Under the pieces are notes generated by a model. That model saw only the letters and a program-made list of their open reading frames with translations. It was not told the origin of the DNA and searched no databases. Below, in pieces: positions 43,904 through 52,101 of a stretch of DNA of 64,000 nucleotides (the stretch's first letter is position 1; every line of letters starts with the position of its first letter). Where the stretch lies: positions 27,306 to 91,305 of the forward strand of contig NZ_JAFBFA010000019.1 in the NCBI RefSeq assembly GCF_016909015.1. Reading direction: 5' to 3'. The DNA is from Gracilibacillus alcaliphilus (GTDB lineage: Bacteria; Bacillota; Bacilli; Bacillales; Amphibacillaceae). Both the position numbers and the translations under genes were made by a program.

Positions 43904-44257
43904 ATGAAAAAAATATTTGTGATTATCCTTGTATTAATAGTAGGGGCAGTGATTGTATTAATGACCGTCGATTTTAACCGCTTGGGCAAAGATAGTGTTT
44001 ATATCGAGGTAATTGATCCGACAGACATAGAGGAAGAGAAGCTGGATAACGGTGAAATTATGACCAGATACTGGTATCAGCAAACCGCTTTTAATGAAGA
44101 AGGAGAGTCAGTAGAAATAGAATTCTCTGCACACAAGGAATTACGCCAAGGTGCTTATTTAATGCTGTATGTAAAGAATGATAGTGAGGTAACTTCCTAT
44201 GATGAAGTGCAGTGGGACGAGATTCCAAGCACTGCTCAAGCTGCATTAGAATCTTAA
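43904..44257 (+). CDS. YxeA family protein (DUF1093)
   Basis: A 117-residue protein with an N-terminal signal-anchor (residues ~3-22) and a small extracytoplasmic beta domain ending in YVKNDSEVTSYDEVQWDEIP. YxeA proteins follow yxdLM in B. subtilis and adopt an OB-like fold with unknown function. It begins 1 base after the permease stop, so it is part of the same operon. This gene is the strongest evidence that the module is Yxd-like rather than Bce- or Psd-like. Confidence 0.85.
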   Translation: MKKIFVIILVLIVGAVIVLMTVDFNRLGKDSVYIEVIDPTDIEEEKLDNGEIMTRYWYQQTAFNEEGESVEIEFSAHKELRQGAYLMLYVKNDSEVTSYDEVQWDEIPSTAQAALES

Positions 44258-44319
44258 GTGCCAAAACTGGAACCATACTTAACAGAAAGATAAATGTGGT
44301 TTATAAAATCATTGCTACT

Positions 44320-44369
44320 AAGGATAGATGTCAGCAGGTATAGTACCTGTTCATCTATCCTTATCTTTT
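44320..44369 (+). terminator. Terminator of ABC-YxeA operon
   Basis: AAGGATAGATG pairs with CATCTATCCTT, with an inner AGCAGGTA/TACCTGTT helix, followed by ATCTTTTTAT. Confidence 0.88.
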
Positions 44370-44384
44370 TATCTAACTACGACA

Positions 44385-44765
44385 GAAGACTCCCACCTCA
44401 AAGAATGTGAAGGGCATAACCCGATGAGTAGGTGAGAGGCATGTCGGTAGGCGTCGCCTAAATGGTTGAATAGTACGAACGCTAGTTCTATAATATGCTT
44501 GTAAGTTGCTCTTTGAAAACTGAAGATATGGGGTTGTTGCAGGAAATTCGTCTGTAATGTAAAATCTTAAACGTTCATCGCCCCATACGAGCCGAAGTTG
44601 CGAAAATCAAGCTAAAGTAGGACGTGTGGCGAGTCCAACGTACAAAATATTAAGCACGAACCGTCGGAATGGCGGAGTTAGCCTGCTAAAAAACTGGTAG
44701 CTGCACCGGTGTTCGCAGGAATCTCCCATTTCAAATTTTCATTGGAAAAATAAGTGGGGTAGTTC
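44385..44765 (+). ncRNA. Orphan HEARO/omega-RNA-like structured element
   Basis: A ~380-base non-coding block rich in nested helices. TATGGGG (44527) pairs with CCCCATA (44581). GGAG-n3-GCCTGC (44674-44686) pairs with GCAGG-n3-CTCC (44715-44726), and this encloses ACTGGT/ACCGGT (44694/44705). TGGCGAGTCCAAC, then ACCGTCGG, then GGCGGAGT occur in the same order as in HEARO RNAs, the guide-carrying omega RNAs of IscB/IsrB nucleases, as I recall them. Hairpins at 44394-44435 and 44727-44758 may be the transposon-end structures of an IS200/IS605-like element. No IscB, IsrB or TnpB frame is present. Identification is from memory and needs a covariance-model test. Confidence 0.55.
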
Positions 44766-44775
44766 AACAAGCTAA

Positions 44776-45117
44776 TTAATCCCCTTTGTTTCTCCCCAAT
44801 CGACCAGCAAACAGTCCTTTCCGCAGGGCTCCGAGCATGTTCAAAATATAATCATCGATATCAAAACTGCCTCTTCTGGTAACAATCTGAATTATTTCCA
44901 CCAATAGCAGCAGTCCTGTTATAGAAATGAAAAAATGCGCTAATCGATTTAATTTTTTCACAAAAAAGGTTGCATACAACCCCATCGGCAAAAACAAGAC
45001 AAGGTTTCCGAACAAGTTTTTCAGCGGAATATCAATATTCATGCTCCCAAAATGATATTTGTGTTGTGAATATATTTCTATGTTTATTTTACTGTTGCAT
45101 AAATGAAAGGAAAGCAT
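44776..45117 (-). pseudogene. VanZ family protein, N-terminally truncated
   Basis: A 113-residue frame whose central part is VanZ-like: PLKNLFGNLVLFLPMGLYAT and EIIQIVTRRGSFDIDDYILNMLGA hold the conserved NL.GN and FDIDD.. motifs. Usual VanZ proteins have about 150-180 residues, with a first membrane helix that is missing here. The C-terminus (RKGLFAGRLGRNKGD) also lacks the usual last helix. It ends 10 bases from the HEARO-like element, so its damage may relate to insertion there. No convincing ribosome binding site. Confidence 0.55.
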
Positions 45118-45342
45118 TCCTTACCATGTATCCCAATAAAAATCTCATTAAAAAGAGAAATTACTAAGCAATATGTGCTACAATTTTGGTTAGCACTGCT
45201 TATTAGCAGATGGAGCAGTAACACAGTGAGCCTTTGCAAGAAAAACATGATGTTGCTCTGTGTCTCGATTGGCTAGTATCGAGAAAGAAGATCTTATGAT
45301 CGCAGGAGATTGATACCGTTCTATTGAAGGAGGTTTATGCCG

Positions 45343-46308
45343 ATGAAACCAAAAATACAAGATGTAGCTAAGACAGCAGGTGTATCGCCTACTACTGTTT
45401 CCAGAGTACTAAATGACCGCGGTTACATCAGTAAAGAAACAAAAGAAAAAGTTTATCAAGCTATGAAAGAAATCAATTACATTCCCAATGATTTGGCACG
45501 CTCGCTTTATAACAAACGAACCCATTTAATTGGTGTAATTGTGCCTTCTGCCAGCAATCCATTCTATGGTGATTTGGTGACTCATATTGAACGTTGTTGT
45601 AATGACAAAGGCTATAAGGTGCTCTTATGTAATAGTGTGCATGAAGCCGAGAAGGAGAAGAAATACTGGGAAATGTTACTGCGCAACCAAGTAGATGGTG
45701 TGATTGTGGTTACCTATAACCGCGGACTGATTGATTTAAAGCAGCATCTGCCAGCGGTAGCTATTGATCATTATTTATCCAAGCAAATTCAAGTGGTTAG
45801 TTCTGATAATTTCCAAGGCGGTAAGCTGGCAACGGAAGAGCTGATTGCTCAAGGTTGTAAACACATTGCCCATATTAATGGTGCCGCTACAATTGAAACA
45901 CCAGCCAATGACCGAAGATTTGCCTATCAACAAGTGATGATAAATAATGGACTGACGCCAATTATTTATGAAGTTCACGATAATCAGCTAGAAGTGATTC
46001 AGCAGTTATTTGCCGAACATCCAGAAGTGGATGGTATCTTTGCAAGTGATGATATATTAGCGATAAAAAGTTGGCAGTATGCGATAAAACAAGGATATCG
46101 TATCCCTGAGGACTTGAAAATTATCGGGTATGATGGAACTGAATTGATTCGGTCTATTTACCCGGAACTAGCAACTATTATACAGCCAATAGCACAAATT
46201 GCTGAAAAATCAGTAGAGTTGCTGGATCGTCAGATTAATGAGCAAGAATATGCTATCGCACCAGCAATCTTACCCGTATCGTTGTGTAAAGGTAGTGTAC
46301 TTGACTAA
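45343..46308 (+). CDS. LacI family transcriptional regulator (fructan/sucrose locus)
   Basis: A 321-residue regulator. The N-terminal helix-turn-helix and hinge read IQDVAKTAGVSPTTVSRVLNDRGYIS and YIPNDLARSLYNKRTHLIGVIVP, followed by a periplasmic-binding-type sugar domain. Start at 45343 gives 9 bases from AAGGAGG; the ATG at 45337 is only 3 bases from it. It precedes the GH32 gene and probably represses it through the operator at 46689-46704, responding to a fructose-containing sugar. Related regulators include ScrR. Confidence 0.9.
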   Translation: MKPKIQDVAKTAGVSPTTVSRVLNDRGYISKETKEKVYQAMKEINYIPNDLARSLYNKRTHLIGVIVPSASNPFYGDLVTHIERCCNDKGYKVLLCNSVHEAEKEKKYWEMLLRNQVDGVIVVTYNRGLIDLKQHLPAVAIDHYLSKQIQVVSSDNFQGGKLATEELIAQGCKHIAHINGAATIETPANDRRFAYQQVMINNGLTPIIYEVHDNQLEVIQQLFAEHPEVDGIFASDDILAIKSWQYAIKQGYRIPEDLKIIGYDGTELIRSIYPELATIIQPIAQIAEKSVELLDRQINEQEYAIAPAILPVSLCKGSVLD

Positions 46309-46312
46309 TAGA

Positions 46313-46602
46313 AGTTGTCCAAAAAGCCAAATAAAAATACGCATCGAATGTCGAAAGTGATGGCAGCAGAAGGTCAACCACATCGTGCGGGTAACACAGA
46401 AGTCAACACTTCCTCTGCAAGCCCGCTGTTAAAAGGTAGCGCCGCGTTAAACTTTCGACGTACAAGGTGTACAAATCCAGACGTGGTGATGTCGTCATGG
46501 TTTTAGATTGTGGACGTACAGGATGTACTAGTACCGATGCTGCAACACGGTGCTGCTAGCGTAGCCGAGATGGTGTTTTTTATCTAATTTTTTGAACACA
46601 CA
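46313..46602. repeat. Full-length TTCAAAAAG-type element with internal GACGTACA repeats (copy E)
   Basis: Left end GTTGTCCAAAAAGCC, right end TGGTGTTTTTTATC through TTTTTTTGAACACAC, about 290 bases. Inside are two copies of a GACGTACAaGGtGTAC-type unit (46459 and 46511) also found near 51720 and 57900. It lies right after the lacI stop. There is no protein-coding capacity with a ribosome binding site, so a MITE-like or REP-like element is likely. Confidence 0.6.
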
Positions 46603-46627
46603 TTAATATAGAGGTAGGTCTTTTCGC

Positions 46628-46678
46628 ATAAAATCCAAGCTAGCACCAATAAATGCGTGGTGCTAGCTTGGATTTTAT
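46628..46678 (+). terminator. Perfect 21-bp inverted repeat
   Basis: ATAAAATCCAAGCTAGCACCA pairs without mismatch to its complement around a 9-nt loop (ATAAATGCG). The Ts are inside the stem ends rather than after it. It may terminate lacI transcription or be a hairpin end of the adjacent repeat. Confidence 0.6.
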
Positions 46679-46688
46679 CAAAAAATAC

Positions 46689-46704
46689 TGTCAACCGATT
46701 GACA
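46689..46704. promoter_or_regulatory. LacI-type operator of the GH32 gene
   Basis: TGTCAACCGATTGACA is an inverted repeat of 6-bp arms around a central CG, the usual LacI/ScrR-family operator shape. Its right half TTGACA is also a perfect -35 hexamer, so repressor and RNA polymerase would compete. The -10 is unclear (TATAAG or GATGAT downstream). Confidence 0.65.
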
Positions 46705-46894
46705 TATGATTGGAAATATAAGATGATAGATAGAGAGAAATAAAATCAAATGTTAGCATACAGAGCTAGTTTATATCTTTACTAAGTACAACTTGGAGAA
46801 ATACGGGAATACCGATGGTGCTAGGTAAACATTTGTAATGGCTGAAGCTTTGTAAGTAAAAACTTAAAAACATATAATGGAAAGGAAGATAGAG

Positions 46895-48316
46895 ATGTAT
46901 TATCAAGAAACACTTCGTCCGCAGATTCATTTTACACCAAAAGAGAATTGGATTAATGATCCAAATGGATTAGTTTATTATGAGGGTGAATATCATTTAT
47001 TTTATCAGCGTAACCCAAACGGTAATAAACATGCTGATATGCACTGGGGTCATGCTGTCAGTACAGACTTATACCATTGGAAAGAGCTGGGCACGGCCTT
47101 AGAACCGGATCAACTAGGTACGATTTTCTCCGGCTCAGCTGTAGTAGATAAACATAATACGAGTGGTTTGTTTAAAGAGGAAACTGGTGGATTAGTAGCC
47201 ATTTTTACACATGATAACCATGGAGAACAGCAGCAAAGTATTGCCTATAGTGAAGATAAAGGCAGAACATGGGTAAAATATGAAGGAAATCCGGTCATTC
47301 CAAATACCACGATCAAAGATTTCCGTGATCCAAAAGTAGCTTGGCATGCTGACAGCAAACAATGGGTGATGGTATTAGCCTGTGGTGATCATATTCAATT
47401 CTTTGGTTCACCAAATTTAATTGATTGGACACACTTATCTTCATTTGGGAAAGAATATCCATCAGACGGTGGCGTTTGGGAATGCCCAGATTTAATTCAT
47501 CTTCCTGTTGAAGGAACGGATCAAAAAGAATGGGTATTAATTGTCAGCATTAATCCAGGTGGCCCTAACGGTGGCTCGGCAGTCTACTATTTTACAGGTT
47601 CTTTTGATGGAAAAGAATTTCATCCGAATGAGGCAGCCACAGATCCGCTGAAGTGGGCAGATGAAGGCAGAGACTTCTATGCGGCGGTTACATGGGATAA
47701 TACGGATGATACGTATTGGATCGGCTGGATGAACAATTGGGATTATGCCAATGACGTGCCTGTATCGCCATGGCGCAGTGCGATGAGCCTTGTCCGTAAG
47801 ATCAGCTTACAGCCAGATGGCGGTAATTATTTATTAAAACAAGAGCCAGTCATCGTGTCGGAGCCTGTCCAAGTCAGATCAGAATCAAGTCTAACGATAA
47901 AACCAGGTGAGAAAGCAGCCTATGATGTGACACTGCCTGGGACTATCGATATTCAATTAAGTCAACCTGCAAAACAGTGGGGCTTCCAATTAGTAAGTGA
48001 TCAAGGAGAAGTCTTTAAATTAGAAATTAACCAAACGAATAATAGCTATACTTTCTATCGCACTGAAGGACAGCAAGATTTCTCTGACAAATTTGCAAGT
48101 GAGATTACGGGAAGCTTGAATGGTTTAGATATTCAAAAAATTACAGCTATCTTTGATCATTGTTCATTTGAGTTATTTGCTAATGACGGTGTGGTTGTTT
48201 CTACTAATCTGATGTATCCAAGCGGGGCAATTACTGCTGTGGAATTATATACAGAAGAAGCGGAAGTAGAGGTAGAACAATTAAGTATGAACGAATTGCC
48301 GACAATTTGGAAGTAG
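46895..48316 (+). CDS. Glycoside hydrolase family 32 (levanase/sucrose-6-phosphate hydrolase type)
   Basis: A 473-residue beta-fructosidase. A five-bladed propeller carries the nucleophile in ENWINDPNG (Asp22), the stabiliser in IKDFRDPKV and the acid/base in GVWECPDLI. The C-terminal beta-sandwich contains FDHCSFELFANDGVVV. No signal peptide, so it works inside the cell on imported sucrose or fructo-oligosaccharides. Start at 46895, 8 bases after AAAGGA; an upstream in-frame ATG at 46877 lacks a site. The partner permease downstream is a pseudogene, which leaves this intracellular enzyme without its dedicated importer. Confidence 0.93.
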   Translation: MYYQETLRPQIHFTPKENWINDPNGLVYYEGEYHLFYQRNPNGNKHADMHWGHAVSTDLYHWKELGTALEPDQLGTIFSGSAVVDKHNTSGLFKEETGGLVAIFTHDNHGEQQQSIAYSEDKGRTWVKYEGNPVIPNTTIKDFRDPKVAWHADSKQWVMVLACGDHIQFFGSPNLIDWTHLSSFGKEYPSDGGVWECPDLIHLPVEGTDQKEWVLIVSINPGGPNGGSAVYYFTGSFDGKEFHPNEAATDPLKWADEGRDFYAAVTWDNTDDTYWIGWMNNWDYANDVPVSPWRSAMSLVRKISLQPDGGNYLLKQEPVIVSEPVQVRSESSLTIKPGEKAAYDVTLPGTIDIQLSQPAKQWGFQLVSDQGEVFKLEINQTNNSYTFYRTEGQQDFSDKFASEITGSLNGLDIQKITAIFDHCSFELFANDGVVVSTNLMYPSGAITAVELYTEEAEVEVEQLSMNELPTIWK

Positions 48317-48325
48317 TTGCTACGG

Positions 48326-48364
48326 GGAGAGAGCGCGTAATTTGTGCTCTCTCTTCCATTTTTG
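48326..48364 (+). terminator. Hairpin between GH32 gene and permease remnant
   Basis: GGAGAGAGC pairs with GCTCTCTCT and is followed by TCCATTTTT. It would partly or fully stop transcription before the dead permease. Confidence 0.7.
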
Positions 48365-48373
48365 AGAGGAGTA

Positions 48374-49352
48374 AAAATTTATTACATTCTATGCCATCTG
48401 ACTAAGAAATAGTTTGGAACTAACGGGTGCGCAAGTAGGATCCATTTATTCCTTAGTTCCTTTTTATCGTTAGCCTTTATGATTTTATACGGCTATTTAC
48501 AAGATAAATTAGGCACGAAAAAGAATCTTGTATGGTTTCAAAGTATTGTCTTAGTCTTTATCGGTTCGTTTGTGATTTATGTTTATGAACCATTGTTATT
48601 GAGCCAATTCTATCTTGGTGCAACATTAGGGGCGATCTACCTAGGTGCTGGTTTCTTGGAATCATTCACAGAGAAAATAAGCCGTAAATACGACTTCGAA
48701 TTTGGAAAGGCACGAATGTGGGGTTCTTTAGGCTATGCCGTTGCAGCAATTGGTGCAGGCTCTTTAATGAATATTAACCTGCATATTAACTTCTGGATTG
48801 CCTCAGGTACAGGGGGACTTTTCTTGCTTTTAAACATGTTGTTTAAAGTAGAAGTAACAAAAGAAAAGAAAAGAGTGTTTCTAATATTTCAATGAAGGAT
48901 ATTCGATTTCTCTTTTCCAATAGAGTATTTTGGTTTTTACTTATTTATTTATTTATTTATTCGGTACTGTTTGTATTTATACCGTCTATGATCAGCAGCT
49001 ATTCCCGGTATACTTCGTGGAGTTATTTCCAACAGAGGAAGAGGGCAATAGAATTTATGGAATATTAAACTCTGCTCAGGTGTTTGTTGAGGCTTTATTC
49101 TTATTCCTGGCTCCGTTTATTGTTAATAAAGTCGATTTCGATGTAAGGCTGTCGGCTACTGTATATTTAATAGGGTTTAAAGTTTCTAGTGAAATCGGGG
49201 TTATCGTGTTTTCCAGTATAGTAGGCCGTCTCAATGATGTAACCAGCTATGAGGCAACATTCTATATTTTAGGGGCTATTGTGGTGATATTTGTTATTTT
49301 CTCCATCTTTACCTTGAAAAATAATGATAGGGAGCAGAAATTTAGACCCTGA
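48374..49352 (+). pseudogene. MFS oligosaccharide:H+ symporter (LacY/CscB type), inactivated
   Basis: Fragments of one transporter lie in different frames. TGAQVGSIYS begins near 48427. After a shift comes ILYGYLQDKLGTKKNLVWF and ESFTEKISRKYDFEFGKARM (frame ending 48895). Another shift leads to TVYDQQLFPVYFVELF, GNRIYGILNSAQVFVEALFLF and DVRLSATVYLIGF (frame 48930-49352). The N-terminal helix is largely missing. Where FIVNKV meets DFDVRLSATVYLIGF about 70 residues of the normal protein are deleted. This combination of motifs is diagnostic of the LacY/CscB family. It follows the GH32 gene, so it was once the sucrose or oligofructose importer of this locus. Confidence 0.85.
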
Positions 49353-49407
49353 ATTGGAAATGACAAAAACTTAACAAGGAAGCAATCACAACGAATGTAT
49401 TATAATT

Positions 49408-49477
49408 AAAGAGAAATCTGAACTAATTTCAATTCTCATGAAAGAATTTTTGATAATAGTTCAAATTTCTCTTTTTT
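49408..49477 (+). terminator. Terminator after the permease remnant
   Basis: AAAGAGAAATCTGAACTA (49408) pairs with TAGTTCAAATTTCTCTTT (49457), one bulge, long loop, then TTTTTT. It probably ended the original lacI-GH32-permease transcript and also separates it from the convergent dehydrogenase. Confidence 0.8.
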
Positions 49478-49532
49478 GTGTTAAAAAAGATTAGGAGTTA
49501 AAAAAATAGAAATAACAGCTGGGCGGTGCTGG

Positions 49533-50495
49533 TTAATATCCCTTGTCATAATCAACCCTATTAAGATGTGGCACTTGATGAGTGAGATAATGCTTTAGAT
49601 TTGGAATAAAGATATCCCGTACTACACGCTCCGTATAATGTTCTGTTGCACCTGCCGTATGCGGAGTGACGATAACATTATCCATTTCCCAGAGCGGACT
49701 GTCTTCCGGTAAAGGTTCTGTTTCAAATACATCAAGCCCTGCTCCTGCAATCTCTTTATTTTTCAATGCCTTAATAAATGCATCCTCATTTATAATTTGC
49801 CCCCTGCCAATATTGATTAGAAAGGCTGTATCTTTCATTTGGCGGAATTGTTCCGAGTCAAACATATGAGTCGTTTCCTCGGTTAGTGGCAGCGTAATAA
49901 CAATATAATCAGATTGGCGGAGGACATTGTCCAATTGATTGGGTGTATACATCTCATCCACATATGTGTCAGGTTTTCCAGAATGTCTGACACCGAGAAC
50001 CTTCATTCCAAATGCTTTGGCAATTTTAGCGGTTTCCTGCCCAATAGCACCAACTCCTAAGATCCCAATCGTTTTCCCGTGAATCTCCAATTCTAGTCCG
50101 CCATGATGCCATTTTTTCTCTTGCTGTTGACGGACATATGTATGGATTTTTCGTGTCAATCCCAGTAACAATGCAAAAATTGTCTCTGAGATAGGATAGG
50201 CATGGACACCATTGGCACTAGTCAGTATAATCCTCTTTTGCTGCAGTTCTTGAAGCGGTAAGCTGTTTACCCCTGCACTCCAAGTTTGTATCCATTTTAG
50301 CTGATCATTTTTTTCAAGCAAAGCTGAAGCTGCTGCACTTTTCCAATGCAGGACGACTTCTGCTTGTGTTAACTCATTCTCAATGCTTTCGCTGTCTTTA
50401 CTTGCAACAACCTTCCAATTCGGAACAACGGCTTGGATGTCGTCTAACAAATATTGAGCTAAGTCTAAATTGATTACTAACGTTCTGCCAGTCAT
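49533..50495 (-). CDS. D-2-hydroxyacid dehydrogenase (NAD-binding)
   Basis: A 320-residue member of the D-isomer 2-hydroxyacid dehydrogenase family. The Rossmann motif is GILGVGAIGQETAKIA (residues ~145-160). The catalytic arginine is in LINIGRGQII, the glutamate in GLDVFETEPLPEDSPLW and the histidine in VIVTPHTAGATEHY. NAD is probably preferred, but the substrate could be glyoxylate, hydroxypyruvate or a 2-keto acid. The long cap-side start VINLDLAQYLLDDI lacks the serA regulatory domain, so it is not phosphoglycerate dehydrogenase proper. Single gene. Confidence 0.9.
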   Translation of the reverse strand: MTGRTLVINLDLAQYLLDDIQAVVPNWKVVASKDSESIENELTQAEVVLHWKSAAASALLEKNDQLKWIQTWSAGVNSLPLQELQQKRIILTSANGVHAYPISETIFALLLGLTRKIHTYVRQQQEKKWHHGGLELEIHGKTIGILGVGAIGQETAKIAKAFGMKVLGVRHSGKPDTYVDEMYTPNQLDNVLRQSDYIVITLPLTEETTHMFDSEQFRQMKDTAFLINIGRGQIINEDAFIKALKNKEIAGAGLDVFETEPLPEDSPLWEMDNVIVTPHTAGATEHYTERVVRDIFIPNLKHYLTHQVPHLNRVDYDKGY

Positions 50496-50780
50496 ATCAT
50501 CGCTCCTTAAATTTATACGTCTTATTAGTATTCTATCATTTTTATGAGAAATTCCATCTTGTTATGCTGTAAATTTTTTATAAAGGCAGCAGCTTGACTG
50601 ATGTTAACCTCTTTTTGTTAATTGTAATCCATATTTGGCAATTTATTAAGTATACTAGTTTTGCTATTTGGAATTTTCGTATAAAAAGATTGTAAGTTGA
50701 TATGATAAAATGAGAAACTAATATAGTTACATGAGAATGAAGTTAAAGAAATAATCAAGAACTATATAGAGGGAGGAACA

Positions 50781-51692
50781 ATGGTTAATATAACAGAAAT
50801 TGTCACTTCTAATCACCTGCCTGTAGTTACATATGAAGAACTAAAATCTGGTTATTCTGCTGCGAAGAAATACAAGCTTTATTCTGCTGAAGGAAAACCA
50901 TTATATTTATTGAAAATGTATGATATTTTGAAAAAGGATAGAGTGAAACATGAATTTGAGTTGTTAAAAATACATGCTAAAAATGAAGTTTCGTGTCCCG
51001 AAGCAATCATATTTAATTATAAAGAAGAAGAGCAAATATGTTATTTAATTCTTTCTTATATAGATGGAGCAAGCGGTGATAGTACTTTGGCTGCACTAGA
51101 AGAAGAGTTGCAATATAAAATAGGATTACAAGCTGGGAAAGAATTACGAAAAATACATCTCATCACACCAAATCACTCATTTAACTGGTTTAAAAAACGA
51201 TTAGATAAATACCAACATAAAATGGAGACTTGTAAAGAGCTTGGACTTACTTTCTATAAACAAACATATGTAGAAAGTTATATCAAAGAGAATATACATC
51301 TGTTAAAAAATAGTCCTGTCTGTTTTCAACATGATGATTTCCATCCTCAAAATATAATTATTAAGAACCAAAAATTAGCCGGTATTATTGATTTTGATTC
51401 GTTTGACTGGGGAGATCCATTTGAAGAATTTTTTAAAATACCTAAGTATACCGCGCAAGTAAGCAAGTATTTTGCTATAGGTCAGGTAATGGGATATTTT
51501 GATAACAGAATTCCTGAGATTTTCTGGAGAAAGTACAACTTGTTTGTAGCATTGAATCAACATGCAAGCCAAATTGGTGGTTACTTAATGGGGAATTTAA
51601 CGTATGTACAAGAGAGAACGAGACATATTCTAGAGACCCATGATTTTACGCATAATCAACCACCTGAATGGTTTAAGGAGTATAACCTATAA
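50781..51692 (+). CDS. Aminoglycoside phosphotransferase family kinase (APH-like)
   Basis: A 303-residue protein kinase-like-fold phosphotransferase. The catalytic loop is CFQHDDFHPQNIII (Asp and Asn visible), and the metal-binding aspartate is in GIIDFDSFDWGDPFEEFFK. The N-terminal nucleotide region holds LYLLKMYDILK with the ATP-binding lysine. Such enzymes act on aminoglycosides, macrolides, homoserine or choline; the closest general type is the fructosamine/homoserine kinase-like group. No resistance phenotype should be claimed. GAGGGAGG precedes the start. Single gene, followed by a repeat element. Confidence 0.85.
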   Translation: MVNITEIVTSNHLPVVTYEELKSGYSAAKKYKLYSAEGKPLYLLKMYDILKKDRVKHEFELLKIHAKNEVSCPEAIIFNYKEEEQICYLILSYIDGASGDSTLAALEEELQYKIGLQAGKELRKIHLITPNHSFNWFKKRLDKYQHKMETCKELGLTFYKQTYVESYIKENIHLLKNSPVCFQHDDFHPQNIIIKNQKLAGIIDFDSFDWGDPFEEFFKIPKYTAQVSKYFAIGQVMGYFDNRIPEIFWRKYNLFVALNQHASQIGGYLMGNLTYVQERTRHILETHDFTHNQPPEWFKEYNL

Positions 51693-51862
51693 AGTGGGAC
51701 TTCGTTTAGTAGGGTTTCGACCCATAGGATGTGCTAGTGCAGACGTTGTCAACGCCTCTCTCCCTACTGAACGTTAGTTGACCCCATTGAGCCAGTTACA
51801 TGTGGTAAATTCGAACGGCAGATATACATGTAAAGGAGAGGCTGCGGCCCACCTTTTTGTAT
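51692..51862. repeat. Repeat element with GACGTACAGGATGT-type core
   Basis: Outer AAAGTGGG and CCCACCTTTTT bracket about 170 bases. Inside, CGTTTAGTAGGG pairs with CCCTACTGAACG, and the loop contains ATAGGATGTGCTAGTGCAGA. That matches GTACAGGATGTACTAGTACC at 46513 and TACAGGATGTGCTAATGCAG at 57903. Immediately after the kinase stop codon. Confidence 0.55.
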
Positions 51863-52101
51863 AAGATCGAAACAAGTTCTCCGGGAAATAGCTTATGCGT
51901 TCCTAGTTTGAAATTGTGCCCAGCAGTATAGGGAATTGCTGTGGTATTTTTATTTCCTGAGTTAAAGCACCTTTGCAGCGGACATTTTACTCGATTGAAA
52001 CTATTTTAAAATTGTAAAATAAGTACCAACAAAACACAAGCAATAGACAAATCACAGGAAATATTATAAGGAGAGGTGTATACTGAAGAAAGAGGGAGGT
52101 A
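51863..52101. other. Intergenic region before ABC ATPase
   Basis: Contains TTGAAA...TTTTAAAAT (around 51996-52012), a possible promoter for the ATPase-BASS pair, and a GGGAGG site just before the ATPase start. Nothing else recognisable. Confidence 0.35.

Noticed and set aside
46315..46506. Open frame inside the repeat element after lacI
   Set aside because: Runs through the element's repeated core, lacks a ribosome binding site and encodes nothing recognisable.
46689..46704. Catabolite-responsive element (CcpA site) at the GH32 promoter
   Set aside because: The palindrome fails the TGnAAnCGnWnnCA pattern at the fixed A positions and fits a LacI/ScrR operator better.
50781..51692. Aminoglycoside resistance gene
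   Set aside because: The fold is APH-like, but this large family includes many metabolic kinases and nothing in the sequence or context supports a resistance role.
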